This document shows positions 8,133 through 16,487 of a DNA stretch of 50,208 bases, one piece after another. This stretch comes from Clostridiales bacterium (lineage in GTDB: Bacteria > Bacillota > Clostridia > Christensenellales > Aristaeellaceae). The first letter of the stretch is position 1. Each line of letters begins with the position of its first letter. The notes beneath the pieces were generated by a model. That model did not search any database. It was not told the origin of the DNA and saw only the letters and a program-made list of their open reading frames with translations. The stretch covers positions 1 through 50,208 of the forward strand of contig JAAYIN010000009.1 of the NCBI GenBank assembly GCA_012523405.1, given 5' to 3'. The position numbers and the translations under genes are program-made.

Positions 8133-10409
8133 CTATTGTGCTTCTAGTTCCATCATTTTGATGCGCTGGTCAAAGTCCTTGATCATCTGGTCAAGGGTGA
8201 TTGCGCCGTCAAGGTACTTGAGTAGGAGCTGATTAACCTCTGTAACCGCTGCGCTTTCTGCGCTGTACAATGCGTTTTGCCCTTGCGCAACGAGTAGCGG
8301 CGCTAGGTTTTCGCGGTAATCTTGGAGCATCTCGGGGGATGCGTCATAGCGGTTGCTTTCTATGAGCTCAAGCTCGTTTTGTAGGTTGGTGAGCTGGTCT
8401 TCAAGCTCTGCTTTGTTTTCCGCGTCTGCATTCTCAAGCTGTGCCTTAGTCTTCTCAATGGCTTCGTTGCAGGATTTCACGCTGGACTGATAATGATCTG
8501 CTTCCAGTGGTTCGTTGTGATCGGGAAATAGCGTGATGTTCGCAGAATTCTTGTCCAGATTGTCCAAGTAGTTGACCACGTATTTGACTGCCTCATCGAT
8601 CCTTGAGGATTTTGGATTGATGATCATCACGCTCAGCAGGGTTGTGATCACCGCGTCCTGACCGTCAAGGAGCGGCAGGGGCAGTGCTTGGATGTTGTTC
8701 ATGCGCATGTTGCCGTAGAACATACCGACCGTTTGGCTCATGGTGAACAACGAATCCTGCATGTAGTAGTAAATCTGCTCGTCGTCTTCGCCGGAGGCAG
8801 ACTCAAGCTCTGAAAAGTCAATCGCTTCAAAAGCTTCCATCACCTCTCTGAACTCAGGCGTATCAAAGCGCAAATCCTCGCCCGTATATGCCGTGTAGGT
8901 CATATACTGCTGGAGAATGAGCGAGAAGAGCAGGTCACCAATTTGGTTGAACTCAAAGAGCTGAACCTCTGAATACTCGTCGCCATAGTCATACGACCAG
9001 TTGGATATGAATTCAAGCAGCCCGCAAACCGACGTAGGCAGATCATCCTCCGTCAGCCCAAGTTCTGCCCAAAGCTCCATGTTCACCCCAAAGGTCGTGC
9101 CATACGCATTGATCGGCACGCCGTAGAGCTTGCCGTCCACCGTGATCGCGTCCACAAACTGCGGATACATCTGCTCAACGCGTGATGTGATCTCGGTATA
9201 CTCGCTCAAATCAAGGCAATAGCCCTTTTGGATCAGCCGATCCACAGGCATATAGGTTGTATACAGCTCAAGGACGTCCAGCGTTTGGTCGCCGCTGACC
9301 ATTGCCTGCGTCAGGGATTCCAAATCGCTAGATGAATTGGTCGTGATATCAACGGGGATTTCAGGGTGGTTTTTCACGAAGCTCTTATGCGAGTCGCCGC
9401 CCATTTCGCCGTAAATCGTGAGCACGCCATCCAAAAGGCTCTCGCTGTCAAGCATCAAGCAGCTCAGCCCTTCGTAGCTATAGTACGCATAATAGCCGTC
9501 CGCATAGAAGGCTCTGGCGTTCATGCCGTCATACGTGCTGCCGCCTGTATATGCGCTGATACGCGATGTGCCCGTTGCCATGTCCATACCCTTGACGCGC
9601 GCGCCATCGCGGTAGAACACGCCTTTATCGCCTGCGCAAAGACCTGCCACGCCATAGCCGCCCATCGATGTTTCGGATGTGATCTCAACCTGGGATACCG
9701 CAGCATCCTTCTGAGGATCAAAAACCATCAGCTGTGCGTTTTGGGACAGAGATTCCGTGGAAATAGAGCCTGAGTACATCGCCGAATCATCATAGATCAG
9801 CGCCAGAAGCATGCCGTCTTGATACGGCACAAGCTCCTTAATCGCTTTGGTTGTAAACTCTTTGCCCTCGCCTGTCTCAAGGTTTATGCGACCCGAGCGC
9901 ATCGAATAGATCTCCGCATAGCTGATCCCTGCATAGTACAGCCAGCCGTCCATCCCAAAAACGCTCTTGAACTGCAAATAGCTGCTATACTCGCCTTCGT
10001 CAAACGCAAAGAGCGATGTATCAAGCGTTACATCCTGCTTCTGCTGAACAAATGTGCCCTGCTCATCCACCAGCAGGTACCACTCACCGCTCTGCACATT
10101 AAACCCATACAGCTTGCCGTCAAGCTCAAACAGCTCCTCAGGCATTAACACCACCGCGGCCGCTACATTGCCGATCACCGTTTCCTCGCCTGATGCCGCG
10201 TCCTGCGCAGTCATATCGCCGTTGCCATACAGTGCATAAATTTTCGAACCCACCGCTACCGCCGACATGATAGTCGTTGATGCGCTATCCTCATCAGATA
10301 CTGCCATTGATGATGAGGTGTGATACACAACCGTCGTTGCCAGCGCGGGTGCCATGACTGAAAAAACCATGATAACCGAGAGGATCAATGCGACCAATTT
10401 ATTCTTCAT
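8133..10409 (-). CDS. SBP-2: secreted solute-binding protein (group A)
   Basis: 758 residues. The signal peptide ends APALA|TT at about residue 24. Strand repeats occupy about 45-320 ('GSKIYALYGNGDMTAQDAA', 'GKLYGFNVQSGEW', 'DGWLYYAGISYA', 'KGVFYRDGARVKGMD'). The binding core runs from about 327 ('GVLTIYGEMGGDSHKSFVKN') through 'GYCLDLSEYTEITSRVEQ' and 'VDGKLYGVPINAYG' to about 630. The helical hairpin (about 640-690, 'ENADAENKAELEDQL') and the end 'QRIKMMELEAQ' are conserved. It has its own promoter and terminator, so it is a single-gene unit. It differs from SBP-1 by a Ser/Thr-rich stretch after the signal peptide (31-47). Confidence 0.88.
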   Translation of the reverse strand: MKNKLVALILSVIMVFSVMAPALATTVVYHTSSSMAVSDEDSASTTIMSAVAVGSKIYALYGNGDMTAQDAASGEETVIGNVAAAVVLMPEELFELDGKLYGFNVQSGEWYLLVDEQGTFVQQKQDVTLDTSLFAFDEGEYSSYLQFKSVFGMDGWLYYAGISYAEIYSMRSGRINLETGEGKEFTTKAIKELVPYQDGMLLALIYDDSAMYSGSISTESLSQNAQLMVFDPQKDAAVSQVEITSETSMGGYGVAGLCAGDKGVFYRDGARVKGMDMATGTSRISAYTGGSTYDGMNARAFYADGYYAYYSYEGLSCLMLDSESLLDGVLTIYGEMGGDSHKSFVKNHPEIPVDITTNSSSDLESLTQAMVSGDQTLDVLELYTTYMPVDRLIQKGYCLDLSEYTEITSRVEQMYPQFVDAITVDGKLYGVPINAYGTTFGVNMELWAELGLTEDDLPTSVCGLLEFISNWSYDYGDEYSEVQLFEFNQIGDLLFSLILQQYMTYTAYTGEDLRFDTPEFREVMEAFEAIDFSELESASGEDDEQIYYYMQDSLFTMSQTVGMFYGNMRMNNIQALPLPLLDGQDAVITTLLSVMIINPKSSRIDEAVKYVVNYLDNLDKNSANITLFPDHNEPLEADHYQSSVKSCNEAIEKTKAQLENADAENKAELEDQLTNLQNELELIESNRYDASPEMLQDYRENLAPLLVAQGQNALYSAESAAVTEVNQLLLKYLDGAITLDQMIKDFDQRIKMMELEAQ

Positions 10410-10476
10410 GTTTCTCTCCTTGACCTTTTTTGTTTTCTATTTGTTAACTATGCTATCGATGTAATCAAACACCTAA

Positions 10477-10505
10477 ATCATAAACGGACGAAAAAAGGAA
10501 GTCAA
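10477..10505 (-). promoter_or_regulatory. SigA-type promoter of SBP-2
   Basis: On the minus strand TTGACT (10500-10505) and TATGAT (10477-10482) are spaced by 17 bp. CGATTTACTTGAC matches the SBP-1 promoter, suggesting recent common ancestry or a shared regulator. Confidence 0.8.
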
Positions 10506-10552
10506 GTAAATCGACAAACGTTTATATCCTGTTTACATTTGCTAGCACGAGA

Positions 10553-10850
10553 CAGGGGCTTTGCCCCTGCACCCCACCAAAGGGACTAAGCCCCTTTGGT
10601 AACCCTGCTCTGCGCTTCGCGCAGGGGATGGGGGGAGGACGAGGACGGATGGGGCTCGAGACTGGGGCTTTGCCCCTGCACCCCACCAAAGGGACTAAGC
10701 CCCTTTGGTAACCCTGCTCTGCGCTTCGCGCAAGGGATGGGGGAAGGACGAGGACGGATGGGCTCGAGACTGGGGCTTTGCCCCTGCACCCTACCAAAGG
10801 GACTAAGCCCCTTTGGTAACCCTGCTCTGCGCTTCGCGCAGGGGATGAGG
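10553..10850. repeat. Three-hairpin repeat in three tandem copies (about 108-110 bp period)
   Basis: Copies of the 4813-4890 repeat recur with GGGACTAAGCCCCTTTGG at about 10581, 10691 and 10799. They are separated by a short GGACGAGGACGGATGGG spacer. The array lies beyond the SBP-3 terminator and upstream of the SBP-2 promoter. Long open frames on both strands here are repeat artefacts. Confidence 0.9.
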
Positions 10851-10876
10851 GGAATAGTGACAAAACAAATTCCAGC

Positions 10877-10901
10877 CAAAAAAAGACCGTTCTCGCGGTC
10901 T
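10877..10901 (-). terminator. Intrinsic terminator downstream of SBP-3
   Basis: On the minus strand AGACCG-CGAGAA-CGGTCT is followed by six to seven T. It sits just beyond structured-element copy 2, so the element belongs to the SBP-3 3' untranslated region. Confidence 0.8.
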
Positions 10902-10908
10902 ATTGGTA

Positions 10909-11089
10909 AATCCCAAGGAGGTATTGGAGGGGGTCGAAGCTCCCTCTGATTGTAATCCGAAACCAGCGACAATAGAAGGGCGACAGCCCCGGTGGTTTGG
11001 GGACCTTGCGTAGCAAAGGTTCTTTACGCCAAATTCTGACCGTAAGCGTCGCGAACAAGAATTTGGTGCATTAAAAGGGCGACAGCCCC
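10909..11089. repeat. SBP 3' structured element, copy 2
   Basis: It contains GGAGGTATTGGAGG, AATCCGAAACCAGCG, CCTTGC-GTA-GCAAAGG, CCAAATTCT (11029-11037) pairing with AGAATTTGG (11058-11066), and GGGCGACAGCCCC. It lies between the SBP-3 stop-adjacent hairpin and the terminator at 10877-10901. Confidence 0.87.
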
Positions 11090-11126
11090 GGTGGAAAAGA
11101 TCGGGCTTTGCCCGATCTTTTCCACC
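11090..11126. other. 17-bp perfect hairpin next to the SBP-3 stop
   Basis: GGTGGAAAAGATCGGGC pairs perfectly with GCCCGATCTTTTCCACC across a TTT loop, 9 nt from the SBP-3 stop. Analogous hairpins with altered stems lie at 13847-13880 and 32287-32320. Confidence 0.85.
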
Positions 11127-11135
11127 GTGAGGAGG

Positions 11136-13382
11136 CTAGTCCTCCATTTCCATCATGATAAGTCTGGCGTCAAGGTCCTTGATCATCTGATCGCTTGTGA
11201 TCACTCCGCCTTTATACTTTGCCATCAGCGTCGTGACCTCCGTTGCCTCTGCGCCATCGCCGCCAAACAACGGATTGCTATGCAGGATGCACAGGAGGGG
11301 CGCGATGTCTGCGCGGTATCCTGCGATATCCTCCGCCGATGCGTCATAGCGATATTCCTCCTGCCACTCGATCTCATTTTCCCACATTTCGACCGCACCC
11401 TTGGCATCTGCTTGCCTTTCCTCAGGCGCGATTTCCAAAAACGCCTTTGCATTCTCAAGGTACTCCGTATATATCTGCACCATTGGCTCATAGTCTGGAT
11501 TTTCAAGGGGTTCGTTATGATCAGGGTACAGGGTGATATAAGCCGAATTTCGATCCAAATTATCAAGGTAGTTGATCAGGTAGGCAATCGACTGATCCAG
11601 CCTCGGGGTCCTTGAATTGATGACCAATACGCCCATATCTGCCCAAATCAGCGGATCATCCTCGCCAAAGAGCGACAGCGGCATCATTTCCATAACTTCG
11701 TCCGTTATGTAGCGCATGAACTCCCCTGTCGTATAGTTTGATATGAACAATGGGTCCGAATCGCTACCATACGATTCGTCTTCCTGAACGCTTGCGAAAA
11801 ACTCTTCAAAATCGATCTGCTCATACGCGTCCATCAGCTGCCTGAACTCAGGTGTATCAAAGCGGAGCGGCTCACCCGCGTGTTCCTTATACAGCATGTA
11901 CTGACGCAGCATGCAGCTGAAAAGCACCTGATCGATCTCATCGCGCTCCAAAAGCTTTAGCTCGGGAAATTCGTCGCTATAATCGTATGCCCAGTTCGCC
12001 ACAAAATCCATCAGTTCCAGCATGGTCGCGGGTACATCCTCCCGGCTCAGCCCGAGCGCTTCCCACGCTACCATATTCACACCGAAAGATGAGCTATACA
12101 GCGTCACAGGCACGCCGCAGAGCCTCCCGTCCACAAGCAGCAAATCCCGATACTGCGGGTACATCCCCTGAACGCGCGATGTGATTTCGGGGTATCCGCT
12201 CAGGTCAACGCAATAGCCCTTTTGGGCAAGCTTATCAACCGGCATAGCAGTAACGTTGAGCAATAGCACATCCAGCATCTGATTCCCGCTCACCATCGAC
12301 TGCGCGAGGGATTCTAAGCTTGAGGACATGTTGCTGTTAATATCAACGGGAATATCGGGGTAGTTTCGCGCGAAGGTCTGATGCATCTCGCTCCCATACT
12401 CGCCATAGATCATGAGCGCGCCGTCCTTCATGCTCTCGCTGTCAAGCTTTCTGGGATAAGCACCATCATATCCATAGAAGATATACCTGTCATCCGTGCC
12501 GCATACCCTCCAGCTCATGCCGCCATGCCTGCTCCTGCCTGTATATGCGCTGATGCGCTTGTGGGATGACGCAAGGTCCATCCCCATGATGCGCGAGCTA
12601 TCCTGATAATACAATTGACCCTCATTGTAGTAAATGCCCGAGATATACGCGGCCGCTAATGTATCCTCCGATTCAAGCGATACGGTATTTTCCACCACAC
12701 CGCTTTTGGGGTCAAGAATGCCGATTTGCGCCCCATTGTCCGTTCCGTCCGATCCTACATACATTTCAGATTCGTCATAGATCAGCGCGAGGAGTTTTCC
12801 CTCCTGATAAGGCGCAAGCTCTATGAGCGATTCGGTTTTAATCGCCTGATACTCGCCTGTTGTCAGGCTGATGCGCCCCGCCGTACGCTGAAGCTGCTCT
12901 ATAGAATTCACTCCCGTAAAGTACAGCCAGCCGTCCTGCACAAACAGGTTTCTAACCTCCAAATAATATAGATGAGCATCCATTATTTCGACCAAGCCTG
13001 ATGTATCCAGCACCAGCTCCTGCTTCACCAGTGCATATTCACCCTGTGCATTCACAATCTCGTACACATTGCCATCCTCTTGGAAAAAGCCATAGAGCTT
13101 CCCTTCGGATTCATACAGCTGACTTAGCAGGATGCTGTCCTCTTGCCTTTCTTCGTCGTCACTGTCCAGCATCACCTCGCCAAGCAGCGTTTCATCGTTT
13201 GACTCGGTGGTGCGCGTGGTGATTCGCCCTTCCTCATCCAGCAGATAAAGCTGCGAACCGATCGCCGCCACCGACAGTATCCTGCGGACAGTTGGGATCG
13301 TGCTTGACTCTGCTATGGCAGGGGCAATCCCCGATAGGATCATCAGTATGGATAGGGCGATGGCAACAAATCTTTTGTACAT
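11136..13382 (-). CDS. SBP-3: secreted solute-binding protein (group A)
   Basis: 748 residues. The signal peptide ends APAIA|ESS. The N-terminal strand-repeat region opens 'GSQLYLLDEEGRITTRTTES', close to SBP-1. The binding core includes 'GALMIYGEYGSEMHQTFARN', 'GYCVDLSGYPEITSRVQG' and 'VDGRLCGVPVTLYSSSFGVN'. The post-core segment has the group A signature 'ITLYPDHNEPLE', and the hairpin is Glu/Ala-rich. The protein ends 'DARLIMMEMED'. A GAGGGGG site precedes the ATG. It has its own promoter upstream and its own terminator downstream, so expression can be set independently of SBP-2. Confidence 0.88.
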   Translation of the reverse strand: MYKRFVAIALSILMILSGIAPAIAESSTIPTVRRILSVAAIGSQLYLLDEEGRITTRTTESNDETLLGEVMLDSDDEERQEDSILLSQLYESEGKLYGFFQEDGNVYEIVNAQGEYALVKQELVLDTSGLVEIMDAHLYYLEVRNLFVQDGWLYFTGVNSIEQLQRTAGRISLTTGEYQAIKTESLIELAPYQEGKLLALIYDESEMYVGSDGTDNGAQIGILDPKSGVVENTVSLESEDTLAAAYISGIYYNEGQLYYQDSSRIMGMDLASSHKRISAYTGRSRHGGMSWRVCGTDDRYIFYGYDGAYPRKLDSESMKDGALMIYGEYGSEMHQTFARNYPDIPVDINSNMSSSLESLAQSMVSGNQMLDVLLLNVTAMPVDKLAQKGYCVDLSGYPEITSRVQGMYPQYRDLLLVDGRLCGVPVTLYSSSFGVNMVAWEALGLSREDVPATMLELMDFVANWAYDYSDEFPELKLLERDEIDQVLFSCMLRQYMLYKEHAGEPLRFDTPEFRQLMDAYEQIDFEEFFASVQEDESYGSDSDPLFISNYTTGEFMRYITDEVMEMMPLSLFGEDDPLIWADMGVLVINSRTPRLDQSIAYLINYLDNLDRNSAYITLYPDHNEPLENPDYEPMVQIYTEYLENAKAFLEIAPEERQADAKGAVEMWENEIEWQEEYRYDASAEDIAGYRADIAPLLCILHSNPLFGGDGAEATEVTTLMAKYKGGVITSDQMIKDLDARLIMMEMED

Positions 13383-13412
13383 ACTATTTTCCCCCTCTGT
13401 CTGTATAGATAA

Positions 13413-13441
13413 ATCATAGGTTACGCTGAAATAGATGTCAA
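13413..13441 (-). promoter_or_regulatory. SigA-type promoter of SBP-3
   Basis: On the minus strand TTGACA (13436-13441) and TATGAT (13413-13418) are separated by 17 bp, about 30 nt upstream of the ATG. The transcript leader would be very short. Confidence 0.82.
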
Positions 13442-13474
13442 GCCAGCAAGCAGAGGTTTAACAAATGCTACGGA

Positions 13475-13582
13475 GGAGCTATCGGGGCTGTCGCCCTTTT
13501 ATTGATCTTCCAGCGATTATCTCTGCTTGGAGCTATCGGGGCTGTCGCCCTTTTATTGATCTTCCAGCGATTATCTCTGCTT
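13475..13582. repeat. 54-bp tandem repeat carrying a captured SBP gene end
   Basis: Two units begin at 13475 and 13529, and the start of a third is visible at 13583. Each contains GGGGCTGTCGCCC and then, read on the minus strand, CTG GAA GAT CAA TAA, which encodes Leu-Glu-Asp-Gln-stop. The same residues end SBP-9. No open gene leads into it, so this is a copied gene terminus. Confidence 0.8.
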
Positions 13583-13598
13583 GGAGCTTGGAGGCATG

Positions 13599-13629
13599 CA
13601 AAAACTCCGCACCCTTTGTGAGCTACGGA
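13599..13629 (-). terminator. Possible weak terminator downstream of SBP-4
   Basis: On the minus strand CTCCG and CGGAG flank a 16-nt loop and are followed by TTTTT. The stem is short. It lies just beyond structured-element copy 3. Confidence 0.4.
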
Positions 13630-13639
13630 GCTCAGGCTA

Positions 13640-13846
13640 TGGAAAAACCCTCGGAGGTATCGGAGGGTCGAGATGAAATGGGCGAAGCCCCCTCTGATTA
13701 CAATCCGAAACCAGCGGAGCTTCGCCCGTCTATTGCGCGGTGGTTTCAAGACCATGCGAAGCATGGATTTCCTACACGTAGCCCTGACCGTGAGTGACGC
13801 TACGCGTCACGAACAAGGGCGCAGTGCATTAAAAGAGCGAAGCTCC
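13640..13846. repeat. SBP 3' structured element, copy 3
   Basis: It contains GGAGGTATCGGAGGG, AATCCGAAACCAGCG, CCATGC-GAA-GCATGG, GTAGCCCTGACCG with the closing partner AGGGC (13816-13820), an inner GTGACG-CTAC-GCGTCAC stem, and GAGCGAAGCTC. The distal stem is GCCCT/AGGGC instead of the AATTCT/AGAATT of copies 1 and 2. Confidence 0.85.
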
Positions 13847-13880
13847 GGTGGAAAAGATCGCGCTAGCGAGCTTTTCCACC
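13847..13880. other. 15-bp hairpin next to the SBP-4 stop
   Basis: GGTGGAAAAGATCGC pairs with GCGAGCTTTTCCACC (one A-G mismatch, GCTA loop). It differs from the 11090 hairpin on both arms, so pairing has been kept. Confidence 0.8.
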
Positions 13881-13889
13881 GCACGTCCG

Positions 13890-16157
13890 TTAGTCCTCTA
13901 GCGTCATCATATTCATTCGCTTATCCAGCTCGCGGATGAAGGTATCCGCGTCGATGGCTTTTTGTCGGTACTGATTGACAAGAGATGTGAAATCCGCCTC
14001 GCCCTCGCCTTGCCAGTTCGTAGTGACGTAGACATAGGGCGTTACCTGCTCCCGATACTGCGCGATTTCATCCTTGGTAATGGATATTTTGAGATTATCG
14101 CTCGCTGCGAGCCTCTCCTGCAGATTCTGGAGCGAATCCTCATATTCCGCTTTGTTTTCATTACTTGCGTTTTGAAGCGCAAGCTCTGTTCTCTCTATGC
14201 TACTTCGGAGTGACTCAACCTCCGTCTCGTAGTCCGGATTGACAACCTCTTCGCTTAGGTCTGGGTAGAGCGCGAAGGAAAGCTCGGCGTTGTAGTTTTT
14301 CATGTACTCTGCCACATACAAAGCCGCCTCATCCATATGCTCGGTCTTCGCATTGACCATCATGATTTGCAGGGAGATGCCCACAAGCGGCTGAATGCCT
14401 TCGTCCAGTGCCAGTATCAGCGGCATATCTGATCGATTGATATCATACGCGTTTGGCGTGCTAGCGTCGTTGGCTATGCGGAAAAGCGATTCTTTGGGGT
14501 AAAAGCTGGCGGACACCTCGGGCATGTCCCATGCCTCCTCGCCATACCGCTCATAAGGATCAAAATCAGCAAAATCAATTTGCTCAAATGCCGTGAGCAG
14601 CTTTCTAAACAGCGGGGTGTCAAAGCGAATCTCCCCCTGATCCCTCAGCTGCACGTCCGTATATTGGTTCATTATCCACCAAATCAAGTAGCTCTTGGAG
14701 GAGATATTGCTAAAGAGGTTGATGTCCTCATGCTCATCGCCGTAATCCGCTTGGAAATTCGCGAGGAAATCCAAGAGCTCGGGGAAGGTTTTGGGCAGAT
14801 CATCCACCGTCAGCCCCAGCAGCTCCACGGTGTTGGGGTCATAACCAAGCCCATTGCTTGACAGATAAATCGGCACGCCATACAGCTTGCCATCCTTCAT
14901 CAATTGATCCGCAATCGGAGGGCTCATCCTTGAAATCATTTCCATGATCTCGGGATAGCCGCTCATGTCGGCTGCATAGCCCTTTGCAAAGACCCTTGAT
15001 AGGGGATTCATGGTACTGTACAGCGCCAGAATATCGACCATATCCCCGCCCGTAATCATGTTGGTAACGATATCGGTAAACGCGAGATCCGTTGCGCTCT
15101 GTGCTATCACGATATCAATCTGTGGATTGTTCCTGATCGCCGCCACGTGCTCATTGACGCCGAAGCCTGAAATGCGGAGTGCACCGCCTTGGATTCCAGC
15201 GGGTTGCAGCTGACGTACAAACACCAGGCTAGAGGCATAGACATACAGGTCATCGCTCACAAGCGCGCCGCGGCTATAGACACCGCCCTGCACAGGCATA
15301 TAGCCGCAGAGCACATAGGGCGCTGCCTGATTTACCAGCGCATAAATCTCAGAGCCCGACATGAAGTAGATATTGTTGGATGTCTCGCCATAGACCACGC
15401 CGCCGTCGTCGCCTGTCTTTGTCTTTGCGATCACCTGCGACTCGTTGGTCTGTAGATCCAAGAGTACAATATCAAGCGGGTTTGTTTCGCCTGTATCGGG
15501 GTCGTATGCACTTTGCGAATCATAGCAGGTCATGAGCAGCTTATGATCCTTGTACGGGGACAGTTTTACCAGCTGATCGCTCAGCACTGTCTGCCCAAGC
15601 AGCTGACCCGATGCGAGGTCATACCACGCGACCAATTGCTTGCCCTCGCGTGTATTGATATTCAGGTAAAGCTCGTCCTCCTGAGCAAATACATGATTGA
15701 CGAATCCGTCTGTATACTTCTCCTCCATAAGGGAATAGAGAATATCCGAAACCGCTACCTCTCCATCCGCATCGATCAGGCGGCGAACAGTCATGGTCAT
15801 TTCATCAAAGGCATAGACCTCATTGCCGTTTGTAAACAGATGATCCAGTGCGATGTCGTCCTCGCTATCGGGCGCACCATCGTGGCCAAATCCATGGACG
15901 ACCACATTGTCTGAAATCAGAATGTCCATTTGGTTCGTCTCTGGTTTCCAGCGGGCAAAGCCCAGATCGTGCATGCGGCTATTGCTCACCAGCGCATAGA
16001 CAGCATCCGCCGTGGTGACCACTCTTGATGCTTCCAGCTCCTTTTCTCCATTCGTGAAAACCACATTGAAGTTTCTGCCCTCGCTTGCCAGCGCAGGCAT
16101 GGTGAATGATGCCAGCATGAGCATCGTGCATAACAATAGGCTGATGATCCTTTTCAT
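13890..16157 (-). CDS. SBP-4: secreted solute-binding protein (group B)
   Basis: 755 residues. The signal peptide ends MPALA|SEG; the cysteine at residue 10 follows Leu, so it is not a lipobox. The strand-rich region (about 30-320) contains the group B motifs 'VRRLIDADGEVAVSDILYSL' and 'NNIYFMSGSEIYAL'. The binding core (about 325-630) includes 'KGYAADMSGYPEIMEM', 'MKDGKLYGVPIYL' and 'GEIRFDTPLFRKLLTAFEQI'. The helical hairpin (about 640-690) has 'NASNENKAEYEDSL'. It ends 'ELDKRMNMMTLED'. GAGGAGG precedes the start. An ECF-like promoter motif lies upstream. Confidence 0.88.
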   Translation of the reverse strand: MKRIISLLLCTMLMLASFTMPALASEGRNFNVVFTNGEKELEASRVVTTADAVYALVSNSRMHDLGFARWKPETNQMDILISDNVVVHGFGHDGAPDSEDDIALDHLFTNGNEVYAFDEMTMTVRRLIDADGEVAVSDILYSLMEEKYTDGFVNHVFAQEDELYLNINTREGKQLVAWYDLASGQLLGQTVLSDQLVKLSPYKDHKLLMTCYDSQSAYDPDTGETNPLDIVLLDLQTNESQVIAKTKTGDDGGVVYGETSNNIYFMSGSEIYALVNQAAPYVLCGYMPVQGGVYSRGALVSDDLYVYASSLVFVRQLQPAGIQGGALRISGFGVNEHVAAIRNNPQIDIVIAQSATDLAFTDIVTNMITGGDMVDILALYSTMNPLSRVFAKGYAADMSGYPEIMEMISRMSPPIADQLMKDGKLYGVPIYLSSNGLGYDPNTVELLGLTVDDLPKTFPELLDFLANFQADYGDEHEDINLFSNISSKSYLIWWIMNQYTDVQLRDQGEIRFDTPLFRKLLTAFEQIDFADFDPYERYGEEAWDMPEVSASFYPKESLFRIANDASTPNAYDINRSDMPLILALDEGIQPLVGISLQIMMVNAKTEHMDEAALYVAEYMKNYNAELSFALYPDLSEEVVNPDYETEVESLRSSIERTELALQNASNENKAEYEDSLQNLQERLAASDNLKISITKDEIAQYREQVTPYVYVTTNWQGEGEADFTSLVNQYRQKAIDADTFIRELDKRMNMMTLED

Positions 16158-16230
16158 TAACGGTACCTCCTCGTTTTAAAAGGTCTGATGTGATCTATAT
16201 CACTAATAAAACAACGCGATTGCGCTGGTA

Positions 16231-16258
16231 AACGATTCATTGTTTGGGGTTTGTTACA
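16231..16258 (-). promoter_or_regulatory. ECF-like promoter motif of SBP-4
   Basis: On the minus strand TGTAAC (16253-16258), an 18-bp spacer, then CGTT (16231-16234), about 73 nt upstream of the ATG. TGTAACAA(A/G)CCCC also occurs upstream of SBP-5. No SigA -35/-10 pair of similar quality was seen. Confidence 0.55.
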
Positions 16259-16301
16259 CATGTGCAATGTGCAAAGGTATGTCGCAATATCCGGGGGGAA
16301 G

Positions 16302-16480
16302 GGCTTCGGAGCTTCGCTCTTTCTTTTTCTGGGAGTGAGGTACATGAAGGAGCCCGGAGCTTCGCCCTTTCCTTATTCCAGTGGCGTAAACAAAGGAGCC
16401 CGGGGCTTCGCCCTTTCCTTATTCCAGTGGCGTAAACGAAGGAGCTCGCGTTGCGAGCCCCTTCGTGTTTTCCATCATAT
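16302..16480. repeat. 46-bp tandem repeat downstream of SBP-5
   Basis: Units begin with GGAGC(C/T)C at 16349, 16395 and 16441, with a degenerate earlier copy from about 16302. The unit holds CCGGGGCTTCGCCC and CTTATTCCAGTGGCGTAAAC. The last unit has GGAGCTCGCGTTGCGAGCCCC. Open frames over this array are artefacts. Confidence 0.85.
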
Positions 16481-16487
16481 TCCTCTT

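Noticed and set aside
10522-10972. Overlapping open frames on both strands with repeated 'GLPKGLSPFGG' peptides
   Set aside because: They are translations of the three-copy hairpin repeat, are open in several frames at once, and lack ribosome sites.
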